In this document: piece after piece, positions 1 through 9,839 of the stretch
Layout of the letters: each line of letters begins with the position of its first letter
Numbering within the stretch: the first letter of the stretch is position 1
Origin: Proteles cristata cristata
Taxonomy: Eukaryota; Chordata; Mammalia; Carnivora; Hyaenidae
NCBI GenBank assembly: GCA_017311185.1
Contig: JAESUZ010004534.1
Location: 2,046,001 to 2,110,000 of the forward strand
Length of the DNA: 64,000 nt
Reading direction: 5' to 3'
The notes under the pieces: model-generated
Seen by the model: only the letters and a program-made list of their open reading frames with translations
Databases searched by the model: none
Told to the model about the DNA's origin: nothing
Made by a program: the position numbers and the translations under genes

Positions 1-1017
1 TGCCATGTAGTATTCCATTGTATAGATAAACCACATCTTCTTGATCCATTTGTACATTAATGGACACTTAGGCTCTTTCCATGTTTTGGCTATTGTTGAG
101 AGTGCTGCTATGAACATTGGGGTCCATGTGCTCCTATGTATCAGCATTTCTGTATCCCTTGGGTAAATTCCTAGCAGTGCTATTGCTGGGTCATAGGGGA
201 GTTCTATGGTTAATTTTCTGAGGAAACTCCACACTGATTTCCAGAGGGCCTTCACCAGTTTACATTCCCAACATTCTGCAACTCTGTAGCAGAGTGCCCA
301 TTTCTCCACATCCTCGCCAGCATCTAGAGTTCTCTGATTGGCTCATTTTAGCCACTCTGACTGGCGTGAGGTGGTATCTCAGTGTGGTTTTGATTTGTAT
401 TTCCCTGATGAGGAGGGGTGCTGAGCTTTGTTTCATGTGTCTGTTGGCCATCTGAATGTCCTCTTTGGAGAAGTGTCTGTTCATATCTTCTGCCCTTTTC
501 TTCACTGGATTCTTTGTTTTTTTGGGTGTGGAGTTTGGTGAGTTCCTTATAGATTTTGGATACTAACCCTTTATCTGATATGTCACTTGCAACTATCTTT
601 TCCCATTCTGTCAGTAGCCTAGTAGTTTTATGGATTGTTTCCTTTGCCATGCAGAAGCTTTTAATCTTGATGAGGTCCCAACAGTTCATTTTTGCTCTTG
701 ATTCCCTTGCTTTTGGGGGATGTGTCAATAAGAAATTGCTGCGGTGGAGGTCAAGGAGGTTGTTTCCTTCCTTGTCCTGTAGGATTTTGATGGTTTCCTG
801 TCTCACATTCAGGTCCTTTATCCACTTTTAGTTTATTTTTGTGTATAGTGTGAGAAAATGATCTAGTTTCATTCTTCTGCTGTGCTGTCCAGTTCTCCCA
901 GCACCATCTGTTTAAGAGGCTGTCTTTTTTCCATTGGATACTCTTTCCTGTTTTGTCAAAGATTAGTTGGCTGTATACTTTTGGGTCCAATTCTGAGTTC
1001 TCAATTCTATTCCATAA
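1..1017 (-). mobile_element. L1 LINE, 3' part of ORF2, 5'-truncated, cut by window edge
   Basis: This stretch aligns base for base with positions 3831-4838 of the larger L1 in the same window, in the same orientation. It covers the C-terminal third of ORF2, downstream of the reverse transcriptase core. Its 3' UTR and tail lie beyond the left edge, so no TSD can be sought. The match stops near 1017, where the larger copy continues into ORF2, so this copy is 5'-truncated there. Short open frames on the minus strand (260-505, 348-806, 751-990) are pieces of one ORF2 broken by indels; a local rearrangement near 250-300 disrupts the Cys/His-rich segment. It is a dead copy, visibly more diverged than the one at 3.5-8.1 kb. 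Confidence 0.93.
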
Positions 1018-3450
1018 AATCGCCCTTTTAAAAAGAACTTTTATTCAATCCAAAGTTGTAACTGTCAAGATAGAGTTTCTTTGGTTGGGCTTCTTTGACC
1101 TCCACTTGAATATGAACATACTTCACAAATTACCCACTTGTAATGTAATATTTGTGATCCAATTTCTTTAATGTAAGGCCCTAAAAGTGAAATTCTAAAA
1201 AGTACATTGATTGCTATTTTGTCAAATGATCTAAAATTATTATTCCTTAGCTGTTTCTGATATTATAATGTCTTCTTACTTCCACTCTACTCCATGAGCC
1301 TAGCAGAAAACATTAGGGTCTCGCTGTCACCACTGCCTGTGAGGGAAGCCTAACCTGTGTGCTAATGTGTCTACGTTAACAATTTCTGGATACCATGAAC
1401 AACAGTGCCCATTTCCACCTAGAGTGAGGCTTTGAATGCTTCTTAATAACTCACATCATACCTTGAATAATAAAGGATCTTGAAAAACATTTGTCAATGA
1501 ATGAAACAGGAGAAAAAATGATAATTTATAATTGGATTTATTCTGTTTAAATATGATGAAAAATTGTATTTGATTTTAAATTTTTAAAAAGGACAAAATG
1601 AGGTTAATGAAAATTCCTGCTCAAATAAAAATATTTTAGTCCTCATGTAAACCTCAAATAACTTAAAGATCTAAAATGTCAGGAGGAAACAAATAGAAAG
1701 TAAAATATTCAAATTAAATATTTACTTTTGGAATTGAAGAATTAAGTTATGTACTTTAGTTAAATTTTGATTTTGTATGCCTCATGTTTTCTCATTATAA
1801 AATAATTTTTAAAAGACCAGCTTGAGGATTGATAGGGTTTGAGGATTTGGTGATAGATTCTGGGCTTTAAGCCAAAGCACTGCTCAACGTGGGCTACCCA
1901 AAGACATTGGAATTCTCAGCTTGTTCATTTCTTAGGGTTGAATCTCCAAAATGAGAAGTTAAAACGCAAGCATATTATCTTGGAGTGGTGATGGATGTTA
2001 ATAATGAGCAGAATTACAGATGTTTACTAAGTATATTATCATACTTTGCAAGGCAAATATGAGCAAAGAAAATACTTGTTTATACAAAGAGGATCTTCTA
2101 TGAGGACATTAATTATAATGGAATCTTAATCCTAAGGGAAGTGTCTTTTATTTATTTATTTATTTTGATTTTTCAGAATGTTTTGAGAATTTGAGAGAAG
2201 GCATTGCACCATTTTCATAAAAATAAGGAATATCAAAAATATATTTTACAAGTCAACTTTAGGGAGTTCTTAGACTCCCTAAAACTTTTACATTGGTCTG
2301 AGCTAAAGACTCCTTTCCTATTTGCCACACCTAGTACTCAGAAGATGGATTGGATTAGATCACATGTATGCTTCTGGTCTAAGAATTGAAATAATTCTTA
2401 GTTCTCTTGATCTAGGCCTAGCTTGTACTCTTCTCATCCAATCTCACTATTACAGCATGAAATGAGACAAAGAGAATCAGAGCCAAGGGAAAAAAACAGA
2501 CTTCTTTCCACCATCCAGAGGTGAACTGGCCTATGGATCCCTTGTAGATTTTCATGAGGTGGTAGAGGTAATAGGAGGAGATGGAGGAGGACAGATTACT
2601 GTGAGTTGCATAAGAGAAAATTACTCCAAAGATGCAGGATATAAAACAAAAGAAATATAAAAGATTACCTCAAAATGAACATGTGACATGACTGCCACAT
2701 TTTTTTTTTACTTCTCTCATGAACTAAAAACTTTTTGACATTAGCACCTTGACCCTGACCCATATCAGTGCTATATTTATTTTTCAGAGTGGAATACAGA
2801 AGGTGGGAGCAGATTTCTTAGGTAGATGTTTCAATTATTAGTGCTTTAGGGGATGCCTGGTTTTACAGATATTTTGCAGGAAAGACTATGGCTGAAATGA
2901 AGGAAAACAAAACAAGAAGAGAGGGAGTATCTAGTCAATGTTCTAAACTCCAATGTGCAAATAAATCATATTCACAAAACTTTTTCTGAGAAATTCTAAG
3001 TTCGTATTTCTGGAAGGGGAGCTAGGAATTTATTCTTTCAATCAATAATCCCTTGTAATTTTATTCTAAGAAGACTTTAATACATGAACTATATTTTGAG
3101 AAATATTGGTGTAATGCCCAGGAAGGATAGGTCTGTCAGAAGTAAACAAGTGTGTATTTGTGGTGAGTGTGTGTGTGTGTGACATGCACGCGCACTTGCG
3201 TGTGTATGGAGGAGGTGTTTAGGCTTCATTCGAAATGTGAAATGGCAATCAGAAGGCACTATTCATTTAGGCAACATTTGTTTAGCTGCTGTACAATTGT
3301 CATTACCCTCATAGAGACTATATTTTAATGGCAGGAGGAGACAGACTGTACATAATACACTTAATAAGTTGTATAGTGTGTCAGATGGAGAAAAATACTA
3401 TGGGAAGAAAAATAAATACATCAAGGAAGGGGAATCACAACTGCCTGAGA
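1018..3450. other. AT-rich intergenic stretch, no recognised gene
   Basis: No recognisable repeat or exon apart from simple sequence: a short TTTA run at about 2150-2165, a T tract at about 2700-2710 and a short interrupted GT run at 3160-3205. The 61-codon frame at 2204-2389 has no recognisable motif and is within chance expectation. Confidence 0.5.
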
Positions 3451-3467
3451 GATAAGTTCTAATTTTA
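3451..3467. repeat. Target-site duplication, left copy, of the U6-L1 chimera
   Basis: GATAAGTTCTAATTTTA occurs here, next to the L1 poly(A) tail (seen as T-rich sequence), and again at 8200-8216, directly next to the first base of the U6 sequence. The 17-bp match is perfect. It shows that L1 and U6 were inserted together as one reverse-transcribed unit. Confidence 0.97.
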
Positions 3468-3873
3468 TTTTTATTTTTATTTATTTATTTTTTTTTAAAA
3501 ATAGTTTATTGTCAAATTAGTTTCCACATAACACCCAGTGCTCATCCCCACAAGTGCCCTCCTCCATGCCCATCCCCCCTCCCCCCACATCCATCAGTCC
3601 TCAGTTTTTGTCAGCATTCAAGAGTCTCTCATGGTTTGCCTCTCTCCCCTTTCCCCCACCATTTCTGCCCTTCTTCTCCCCCTTGGTCCTCTGTTAAGCT
3701 CCTCCTAATCCTCCTATACGTGCACACATATGATATTTGTCCTTCTCTGCCTGACTTATTTCGCTCAGCATAACACCCTCAAGGTCCATCCATGTTGCTA
3801 CACATGGCCAGATTTCATTGTTTCTCATTGCCATGGAGTATTCCATCGTATAGATAAACCACATCTTCTTGAT

Positions 3874-5166
3874 TCATTCATCTGTTGATGGACACTTAGG
3901 CTCTTTCCAGGTTTTAGCTATAGTGGAGAGTGCTGCTATGAACATTGGGGTACATGTGCTCCTATGCATCAGCATTTCTGTATCCCTTGGGTAAATTCCT
4001 AGCAGTGCTATTGCTGGGTCATAGGGGAGTTCTATTGTTAGTTTCCTGAGGAACCTCCACACTGTTTTCCAGAGGGGCTGTACCAGTTTACATTCCCACC
4101 AACAGTGTAGGAGGGTGCCCGTTTCTCCACATCCTCGCCAGCATCTAGAGTTCTCTGATTGGCTCATTTTAGCCACTCTGACTGGCGTGAGGTGGTATCT
4201 CAGTGTGGTTTTGATTTGTATTTCCCTGATGAGGAGCGATGCTGAGCATCGTTTCATGTGTCTGTTGGCCATCTGGATGTCCTCTTTGGAGAAGTGTCTG
4301 TTCATATCTTCTGCCCATTTCTTCACTGGGTTGTTTGTTTTTCGGGCGTGTAGTTTGGTGAGTTCCTTGTAGATTCTGGATATCAACCCTTTATCTGATA
4401 TGTCATTTGCAACTATCTTTTCCCATTCCGTTGGTTGCCTATTAATTTTCTGGGTTGTTTCCTTGGCTGTGCAGAAGCTTTTAATCTTGATGAGGTCCCA
4501 ACAGTTGATTTTTGCTCTTGATTCCCTTGCTTTTGGGGATGTGTCAAGTAAGAAGTTGCTGCGGTGGAGGTCAAGGAGGTTGTTTCCTGCTTTCTTCTCT
4601 AGGGTGTTGATAGTTTCCTGTCTCACGTTCAGGTCCTTTATCCATTTTGAGTTTATTTTTGTGCATGGTGTGAGAAAATGATCTCGTTTCATTCTTCTGC
4701 ATGTTACTGTCCAGTTCTCCCAACACCATCTGTTAAAAAGGCTGTCTTTTTTCCATCGGATATTCTTTCCTGCTTTGTCAAAGATTAGTTGGCTGTATAC
4801 TTTTGGGTCCACTTCTGAGTTCTCAATTCTGTTCCATTGGTCTATGTGTCTGTTTTTGTGCCAATACCATACTGTCTTGATGATGACAGCTTTGTAGTAG
4901 AGGCTAAAGTCTGGGATGGTGATCCCTCCCGTTTTGGTTTTATTTTTCAGGATTACTTTGGCTATTCGGGGTCTTTTGTGGTTCCATACAAATTTTTGGA
5001 TAGTTTGTTCTAGTTTTGAGAAGTATGCTGGTGCAATTTTGATTGGAATTGCATTGAATGTGTAGAGTGCCTTAGGTAGTAATGACATCTTAACTGTATT
5101 TATTCTTCCTATCCATGAGCATGGAATGTTTTTCCATTTCTTTGTGTCTTCTTCAATTTCCTTCAT
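3874..5166 (-). pseudogene. L1 ORF2 fragment, C-terminal part (after RT core)
   Basis: This is a 430-residue open piece of L1 ORF2 in the same frame as the RT piece at 5323-6711; the frame is in fact open from 5322, the first methionine being at 5166. It holds the segment after the RT domain and the Cys/His-rich region ([18 protein letters not shown], about residues 338-355), which in L1 is needed for retrotransposition. It ends at a premature TGA (3874-3876) after CPSTDE. Two sister copies in this window (36.2 and 44.6 kb) have TGG there and continue with WIKKMWFIYTMEYY, so about 55-60 C-terminal residues are cut off by this nonsense change. Confidence 0.92.
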
Positions 5167-5322
5167 AAGTTTTCTATAGTTTTCATCATACAGATCTCTT
5201 GTATCCTTGGTTAGGTTTATTCCGAGGTATTTTATGGTTTTTTGTGCAATTGTGAATGGGATCAGTTTCTTGATTTCTCTTTCTGTTGTTTCATTGTTGG
5301 TGTATAAAAATGCAACCGATTT

Positions 5323-6711
5323 CTATACATTGATTTTGTACCCTGCAACTTGGCTGAATTCTTGAATCAGTTCTAGTAGGCTTCTGGTGGAGTCTGTCGG
5401 GTTTTCTATGTACAGTATCATGTCATCTGCACAGAGTGAAAGTTTGACTTCCTCTTTGCCAATTCTGATGCCTTTGATTTCCTTTTGGTGTCTGATGGCT
5501 GATGCTAGGACTTCCAGCACTATGTTAAACAACAGTGGTGAGAGTGGGCATCCCTGTCGTGTTCCTGATCTCAGGGGGAAAGCTCTGAGTTTTTCCCCGT
5601 TGAGGATGATGTTAGCTGAAGGCTTCTCATAGATGGCTTTGATGATGTTTAAGTAGGTTCCTTCTATCCCAACTTTCTCGAGAGTCTTTATTAAGAAGGG
5701 ATGCTGTATTTTGTCAAATGCTTTTTCTGTATCTATTGACAGGATCATATGGTTTTTATCTTTTCTTTTATTGATATGATGTATCACATTGATTGATTTG
5801 CGAATGTTGAACCAGCCCTGTAACCCAGGAATGAATCCCACTTGATCTTGGTGGATGATTCTTTTGATATGCTGCTGGATTCGATTTGCAAGGATCTTGT
5901 TGAGAATTTTTGCATCCGTATTCATCAAGGATATTGGCCTGTAGTTCTCTTTTTTTGCTGGATCTCTGTCTGGCTTGGGAATCAGAGTGATGCTGGCTTC
6001 ATAAAATGAGTCCGGGAGTTTTCCTTCGCTTTCTATTTTTTGGAATAACTTGAGAGGAATTGGGATTAATTCTGTTTTAAATGTCTGGTAGAATTCCCCA
6101 GGGAAGCCATCAGGTCCAGGGCTCTTATCTGTTGGGAGATTTTTGATCACTGATTCAAGTTCTTCACTCGTTATTGGTCTGTTCAGGTTTTCTATTTCTT
6201 CCCGTGTGAATTTTGGTAGTGAGTGTGTGTTTAGGAATTTGTCCATTTCTTCTAAGTTGTCCAATTTGTTGGCATATAATTTTTCATAGTATTCCCTGAT
6301 AATTGCTTGTATTTCTGAGGGGTTGATTGTAATAAGTCCATTTTCATTCATAATTTTGTCTATTTGGGTGTTCTCTCTTTTCTTTTGGATAATTCTGGCT
6401 AGAGGTTTGTCAATTTTGTTGACTTTTTCAAAAAACCAACTCTTGGTTTCATGGATCTGTTCAATTGTTTCTTTGGTCTCTATGTTGTTTATTTCTGCTC
6501 TAATTTTTACTATTTCTCTTCTTCTACTGGGTTTAGGGCCTTCTTGTTGCTCTGCCTCTAGTTCCTTTAGGTGAGCTGTTAGATTTTGGACTTGCGCTTT
6601 TTGTAATATCTTGAAATAGGCCTGGAGAACAATGTACTTTCCTCTTAGGACTGCCTTGGCCGCATCCCATGGATTTTGAATTGTTGTGTTTTCATTTTCA
6701 TTTGTTTCCAT
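5323..6711 (-). pseudogene. L1 ORF2 fragment, reverse transcriptase domain
   Basis: This 462-residue frame carries the L1 reverse transcriptase. Visible blocks are NYRPISLMN, the motif A stretch [16 protein letters not shown], motif [16 protein letters not shown] and motif [11 protein letters not shown] at about 426-435. Family members have FADD in motif C; here the F is Cys (TGT codon), while both catalytic aspartates remain. The frame ends at TAG (5323-5325) where CAG is expected, and the reading frame stays open after it. Upstream, a one-base indel near 6712-6725 separates it from the endonuclease frame. The activity would be copying L1 RNA at a nicked chromosomal target in the nucleus; this copy cannot make a full protein. 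Confidence 0.93.
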
Positions 6712-7547
6712 ATATATTTAATTTCATCTCTAATTGCCTGATTGGCCCATTCATTCTTTAGAAGGGTGTTCTTTAACCTCCATGTTTTTGGAAGTTTACC
6801 AGACTTCTTCCTGTAATTGATTTCAAGTTTCAAAGCATTGTGATCTGACAGTGTGCATGGTATGATATCTATTCTTTTATATTTATTGAGGGCTGCTTTA
6901 TGTCCCAGTATGTGATCTATCTTGGAGAATGTGCCATGCGCACTTGAGAGGAAAGTAAATTCCCTGGCCTCGGGATGTAAAGTTCTAAATATATCCGTCA
7001 GGTCCATCTGGTCCAATGTGTCTTTCATGTCCATTATTTCTTTAGTGATTTTCTGTCTGGTTGACCTATCCATTGCTGTAAGCGGAGTATTAAAGTCCCC
7101 TGGTATTAGCACATTCTTATCTAGAAGCTTGTTTCTGTTTGTGATTAATTGTTTTAGATATTTAGGTGCTCCCATATTCGGTGCGTAGACATTTTTGATT
7201 GTTAGTTCTTCCTGATGGATGGACCCTGTAATTATTATGTAGTGCCCTTCTTCATCTCTTGTGATTGTCTTTAATTTAAAGTCCAGTTTGTCTGATATAA
7301 GTATCACTACTCTGGCTTTCTTTTGATTTCCTGTAGCATGATATATATTTCTCCATCCCCTTACTTTTAATCTGAAGGTATCTTCCCATCTAAAATGAGT
7401 TTCTTGTAAACAGCATATAGATGGATTTTGTTTTTTAATCCATTCTGCTACCCTATGTCTTTTGATTGGAGCATTCATCCCATTGACATTCAGTGTTATT
7501 ATTGAAATATGTGGGTTTAAAGTCTTTGTATCTTTTGTAGGGTTCAT
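6645..7547 (-). pseudogene. L1 ORF2 fragment, N-terminal endonuclease domain
   Basis: This 300-residue frame is the apurinic/apyrimidinic-type endonuclease of L1 ORF2, which nicks target DNA at TTTT/AA-like sites. The catalytic set is complete: Glu49 in CLQETH, Tyr121 in NVYAPN, Asp150 and Asn152 in GDFN, Asp210 in SKIDHILGHK, and Asp234-His235 in LSDHN. The start methionine lies 46 bp after the ORF1 stop, the usual compact spacing. The last 20 or so residues are out of frame because of an indel around 6712-6725; true ORF2 continues in the frame that opens at 6711. Confidence 0.94.
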
Positions 7548-7593
7548 GTTTGTGGTGGTGTTTCTGGAATCTTTGTTCTTTGCAACCTTTCCT

Positions 7594-8127
7594 TCAGAGC
7601 ATCCCCCTCAGGATTTCTTGTAGGGCTGACTTCGTGGTGAGAAATTCTTTCAATTTCTGTTTATTTGGAAAGGTTTTTATCTCTCCTTCTATTTTGAATG
7701 ACAGGCTTGCTGGATAGAGGATTCTTGGCTGCATATTTTTACTGTTCATCACATTGAAGATCTCTTGCCATTCCTTTCTGGCCTGCCACATTTCAGTAGA
7801 TAGGTCTGTCACCACTCTGATAGGTTTGCCTTTGTATGTGAGGACCCTTTTCTCCCTAACTGCTTTCAAAATTCTCTCTTTGTCCTTGTATTTTGCCATT
7901 TTGACGATAATATGTCGTGCAGAAGATCGATTCAAGTTACGTCTGAGGGGAGTTCTCTGAGCCTCTTGTATTTCCACATTTACTTCCTTCCCCAGGTCGC
8001 GGAAGTTCTCTGCTATAATTTGTTCCAGGACTCCTTCAGCACCTTTCCCTCTCTCTTCCTCTTCTGGGATTCCTATGATACGGATATTGTTGAAAAATAT
8101 GGAACGTTTCACGAATTTGCGTGTCAT
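7594..8127 (-). pseudogene. L1 ORF1 C-terminal half, with a start codon supplied by U6
   Basis: From about residue 13 on, this 177-residue frame is the RRM and C-terminal domain of the L1 ORF1 RNA-binding protein: NNIRIIGIPEEEE opens the RRM, and RHIIVKMAKYKDKERIL and KGKPIRVVTDLS are conserved nucleic-acid-binding stretches. Full-length ORF1p in mammals is about 330-340 residues, so the N-terminal coiled coil needed for trimer formation is gone. Residues 1-11 and part of codon 12 (8127-8093) are translated from U6 snRNA sequence, so the start ATG is not an L1 codon. The fusion frame is fortuitous and has no known promoter; I do not call it a functional gene. Confidence 0.9.
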
Positions 8128-8142
8128 CCTTGCGCAGGGGCC

Positions 8143-8193
<51 letters not shown>

Positions 8194-8199
8194 GAGCAC
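8093..8199 (-). ncRNA. U6 snRNA retrocopy, full length, fused to L1 5' end
   Basis: The minus strand reads GTGCTCGCTTCGGCAGCACA at its start and CGTTCCATATTTTT at its end: complete U6 spliceosomal RNA, 107 nt, with one difference that I see from the canonical mammalian sequence, G to A at U6 nt 93. It begins exactly at the TSD (8199/8200) and ends in the U-tract at 8093, followed without a gap by L1 ORF1 sequence at 8092. U6 transcription needs external upstream elements (DSE, PSE, TATA), which do not travel with the RNA, so this is a retrocopy and probably silent. Shared TSDs with the L1 tail show it was joined to L1 during the same insertion. Confidence 0.97.
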
Positions 8200-8216
8200 G
8201 ATAAGTTCTAATTTTA
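8200..8216. repeat. Target-site duplication, right copy, of the U6-L1 chimera
   Basis: The second, perfect copy of GATAAGTTCTAATTTTA directly abuts the first nucleotide of U6. No untemplated bases lie between U6 and the duplication. Confidence 0.97.
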
Positions 8217-9139
8217 AACCAGGAGGCCAGGGATCAGCCTCATTGAGAAAGTGATATTTTAGCAAAGACACAGTCTTTGAAGAAGGTGAAGAAAATGACC
8301 ATGAAAATACTTGAGGAAAGAGCATACCAGAAATGTCTCACTTGGGTCAACAGTGAAAAATTAGTTGATATGGGACTGGAGCAAGAAAATGAGAAGTTAA
8401 GTAAAGAATTAACTGTGGTCAGGTAATATACATCCTTCTAGACCATTGAAAAAGCCTTGGTGTTTACTCAGCAAAATTGAGTCATTAAAGAATTTTGAGA
8501 GAATAGTCATATGATCTTACTTATGTTAATAAAGAGTAACCTTGGCTTATATGTTGAAAGGGACCATAGCTATGAATGCTGGGTGATAAATCAAAAAATT
8601 TTGGAGAAATTCAAAAGAGATGACCAGTGGTGGTTGTGAGAATTGGAAGAAATCTGGATATATTTTGAAGATAATTTTTTTAAAATCTTGATTGAATAAA
8701 TGTGAAATATGATAGTATGATAGAGGGGAATAAGAAATGACTTGAAGTTTTTTGGTCTCAGCTACATGGAAGAATAAAGTTGCCATCAACTGGAATGAGG
8801 ATGACTTTAAGAGAGAAGACCATAAAACCTTCCAGTTGCTTGGTGTTCTCAATAACATGGTGGGGAGCATTCAGTGCCATAACACATGAATTTGCCTCCT
8901 TGATCTGCTATATAGCAGCTATTTGAACAACTCATTGAACCCATCTCCTCATCCTTAAAAATGACATAACATCTATCCTATCTACTTTACAGACTTTGTA
9001 GGGGGGAGAAATAATTGAGATAATAAATGTGAAACATTTTTCATGTGTTTACAGTAGAAAGTTTTAAGATTTTACAATTTTACCTAGACTTACTTAGTAG
9101 TTCCAAATTATTAGTTTTTAACTTAATTGTAGAAATGTA
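8217..9139. other. Intergenic stretch, nothing recognised
   Basis: No repeat family or exon recognised. A 107-codon minus-strand frame at 8547-8870 lacks any motif and any retained similarity that I can name. Confidence 0.45.
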
Positions 9140-9201
9140 ATAAAATATAACAGCACTATTTGTTTTATACCTAATATATGCCAGGCATTACATAGAGCAA
9201 T

Positions 9202-9220
9202 TTGAATATGCTATTTCTTT
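9202..9220. repeat. First of three copies of one target sequence
   Basis: TTGAATATGCTATTTCTTT is repeated with one change at 9463-9481 and, over 17 bp, at 9693-9709, bracketing two same-strand SINEs. Confidence 0.85.
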
Positions 9221-9283
9221 CTTCCTTCCTTCCTTCCTTCCTTCCTTCCTTCCTTCCTTCCTTCCTTCCTTCCTTCCTTCCTT
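9218..9283. repeat. (TTCC)n microsatellite, about 16 units
   Basis: A nearly pure tetranucleotide run at the 3' tail of the SINE, followed by TTATTTGAGAGAG. A long pure tetranucleotide of this kind is likely to vary in length between individuals. Confidence 0.95.
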
Positions 9284-9462
9284 ATTTGAGAGAGTGAGAG
9301 AGAGCACGTTAGACTGTATGAGCATGTGGGAAAGGGGCAGAGGGATAGAGCAAGAATCTTAAGCAAGCTCCGACAAGGGGCTTGATCTCATGACCATGAA
9401 ATCATGACCTGCACCAAAATCAGGAGTTAGATGTTCACTGACTAAGCCATGCAGGTGCCCCC
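9221..9462 (-). mobile_element. CAN-SINE (felid type) with a TTCC repeat in place of its tail
   Basis: The head (reverse complement) ends at GCAGGTGCCCCC near 9462, and the body shows the AGAGAG/GGGGCAGAG stretch and the ATGACC-type B-box region. Its A-rich tail is replaced or extended by about 16 units of TTCC on the plus strand (9218-9283). The body is quite diverged, so this is the older of the tandem pair. Confidence 0.88.
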
Positions 9463-9481
9463 TTGAATATGCAATTTCTTT

Positions 9482-9692
9482 TTTTTTATGCTTTTATTTA
9501 TTTCTGAGAGAGAGAGAGAGACAGCGTGAACAGGGGAGGGGCAGAGAGAGAGAGGGAGACACAGAATCTGAAGTTGGCTCCAGGCTCCGAATTAGCTGTC
9601 AGCACAGAGCCCGATGTGGGCCTTGAACCCACGAACCCCAAGATCATGACGAGTCGAAGTCGGACGCTTAATTGACTGAATCCAGGCGCCCC
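9482..9692 (-). mobile_element. CAN-SINE (felid type), second member of a tandem pair
   Basis: The T-rich tail at 9482-9505 is followed by the GAGAGA tract, CCAGGCTCC, the inverted B box and the head ending CAGGCGCCCC at 9692. It lies between target copies 9463-9481 and 9693-9709. It is closer to the felid consensus than its neighbour, so it inserted later, at the edge of the earlier SINE's right TSD. Confidence 0.93.
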
Positions 9693-9839
9693 TGAATATG
9701 AAATTTCTTAGTCTTATAGCAATACAGATGTGGAAATGAAGGTCAGAGATTTTAAGAAAATTCCCAAGTTCATGAGAATAATAAATGCTCTAATTATAAT
9801 TTAAATTCGGACTCTTTTCTACATACAGCTTCCTCATAG

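Larger units (their letters stand above)
3468..8092 (-). mobile_element. L1 LINE, about 4.6 kb, 5'-truncated inside ORF1, joined to U6
   Basis: Read on the minus strand, the element contains the C-terminal half of ORF1 (from 8092 to 7594), a 46-bp inter-ORF spacer, ORF2 (from 7547 to about 3700), a short 3' UTR and an A-rich tail (about 3468-3497). ORF2 is broken by only three lesions that I can see: a one-base indel at about 6712-6725, a nonsense codon at 5323-5325 and a nonsense codon at 3874-3876. Perfect TSDs of 17 bp and few disabling changes point to a fairly recent insertion. The L1 5' UTR and the first half of ORF1 are absent; in their place is a complete U6 snRNA copy ending at 8199. 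The element cannot move by itself. Confidence 0.97.
9140..9830 (-). mobile_element. MIR SINE relic, split by two younger SINEs
   Basis: The left part (about 9140-9220) has the reverse-complement MIR wording (ATATATGCCAGGCATTACAT), and the right part (about 9710-9830) has the matching distal wording (ATGTGGAAATGAAGGTCAGAG, then GTTCATGAG). The two halves are separated by SINEs at 9221-9462 and 9482-9692. MIR is an ancient tRNA-derived SINE shared by mammals, so this is the oldest layer here. Confidence 0.6.

Noticed and set aside
8093..8199. Functional U6 gene
   Set aside because: The U6 text is almost perfect, but the upstream flank has no visible PSE or TATA box at the proper spacing and the copy lies inside an L1 TSD, so it is a retrocopy.
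3451..8216. Two independent insertions (U6 and L1) next to each other
   Set aside because: One perfect TSD flanks both, with none at the U6-L1 junction, and U6 ends directly at the L1 sequence.
8547..8870. 107-codon open frame on the minus strand
   Set aside because: No domain, no repeat origin and AT-rich composition; within chance for 64 kb read in six frames.
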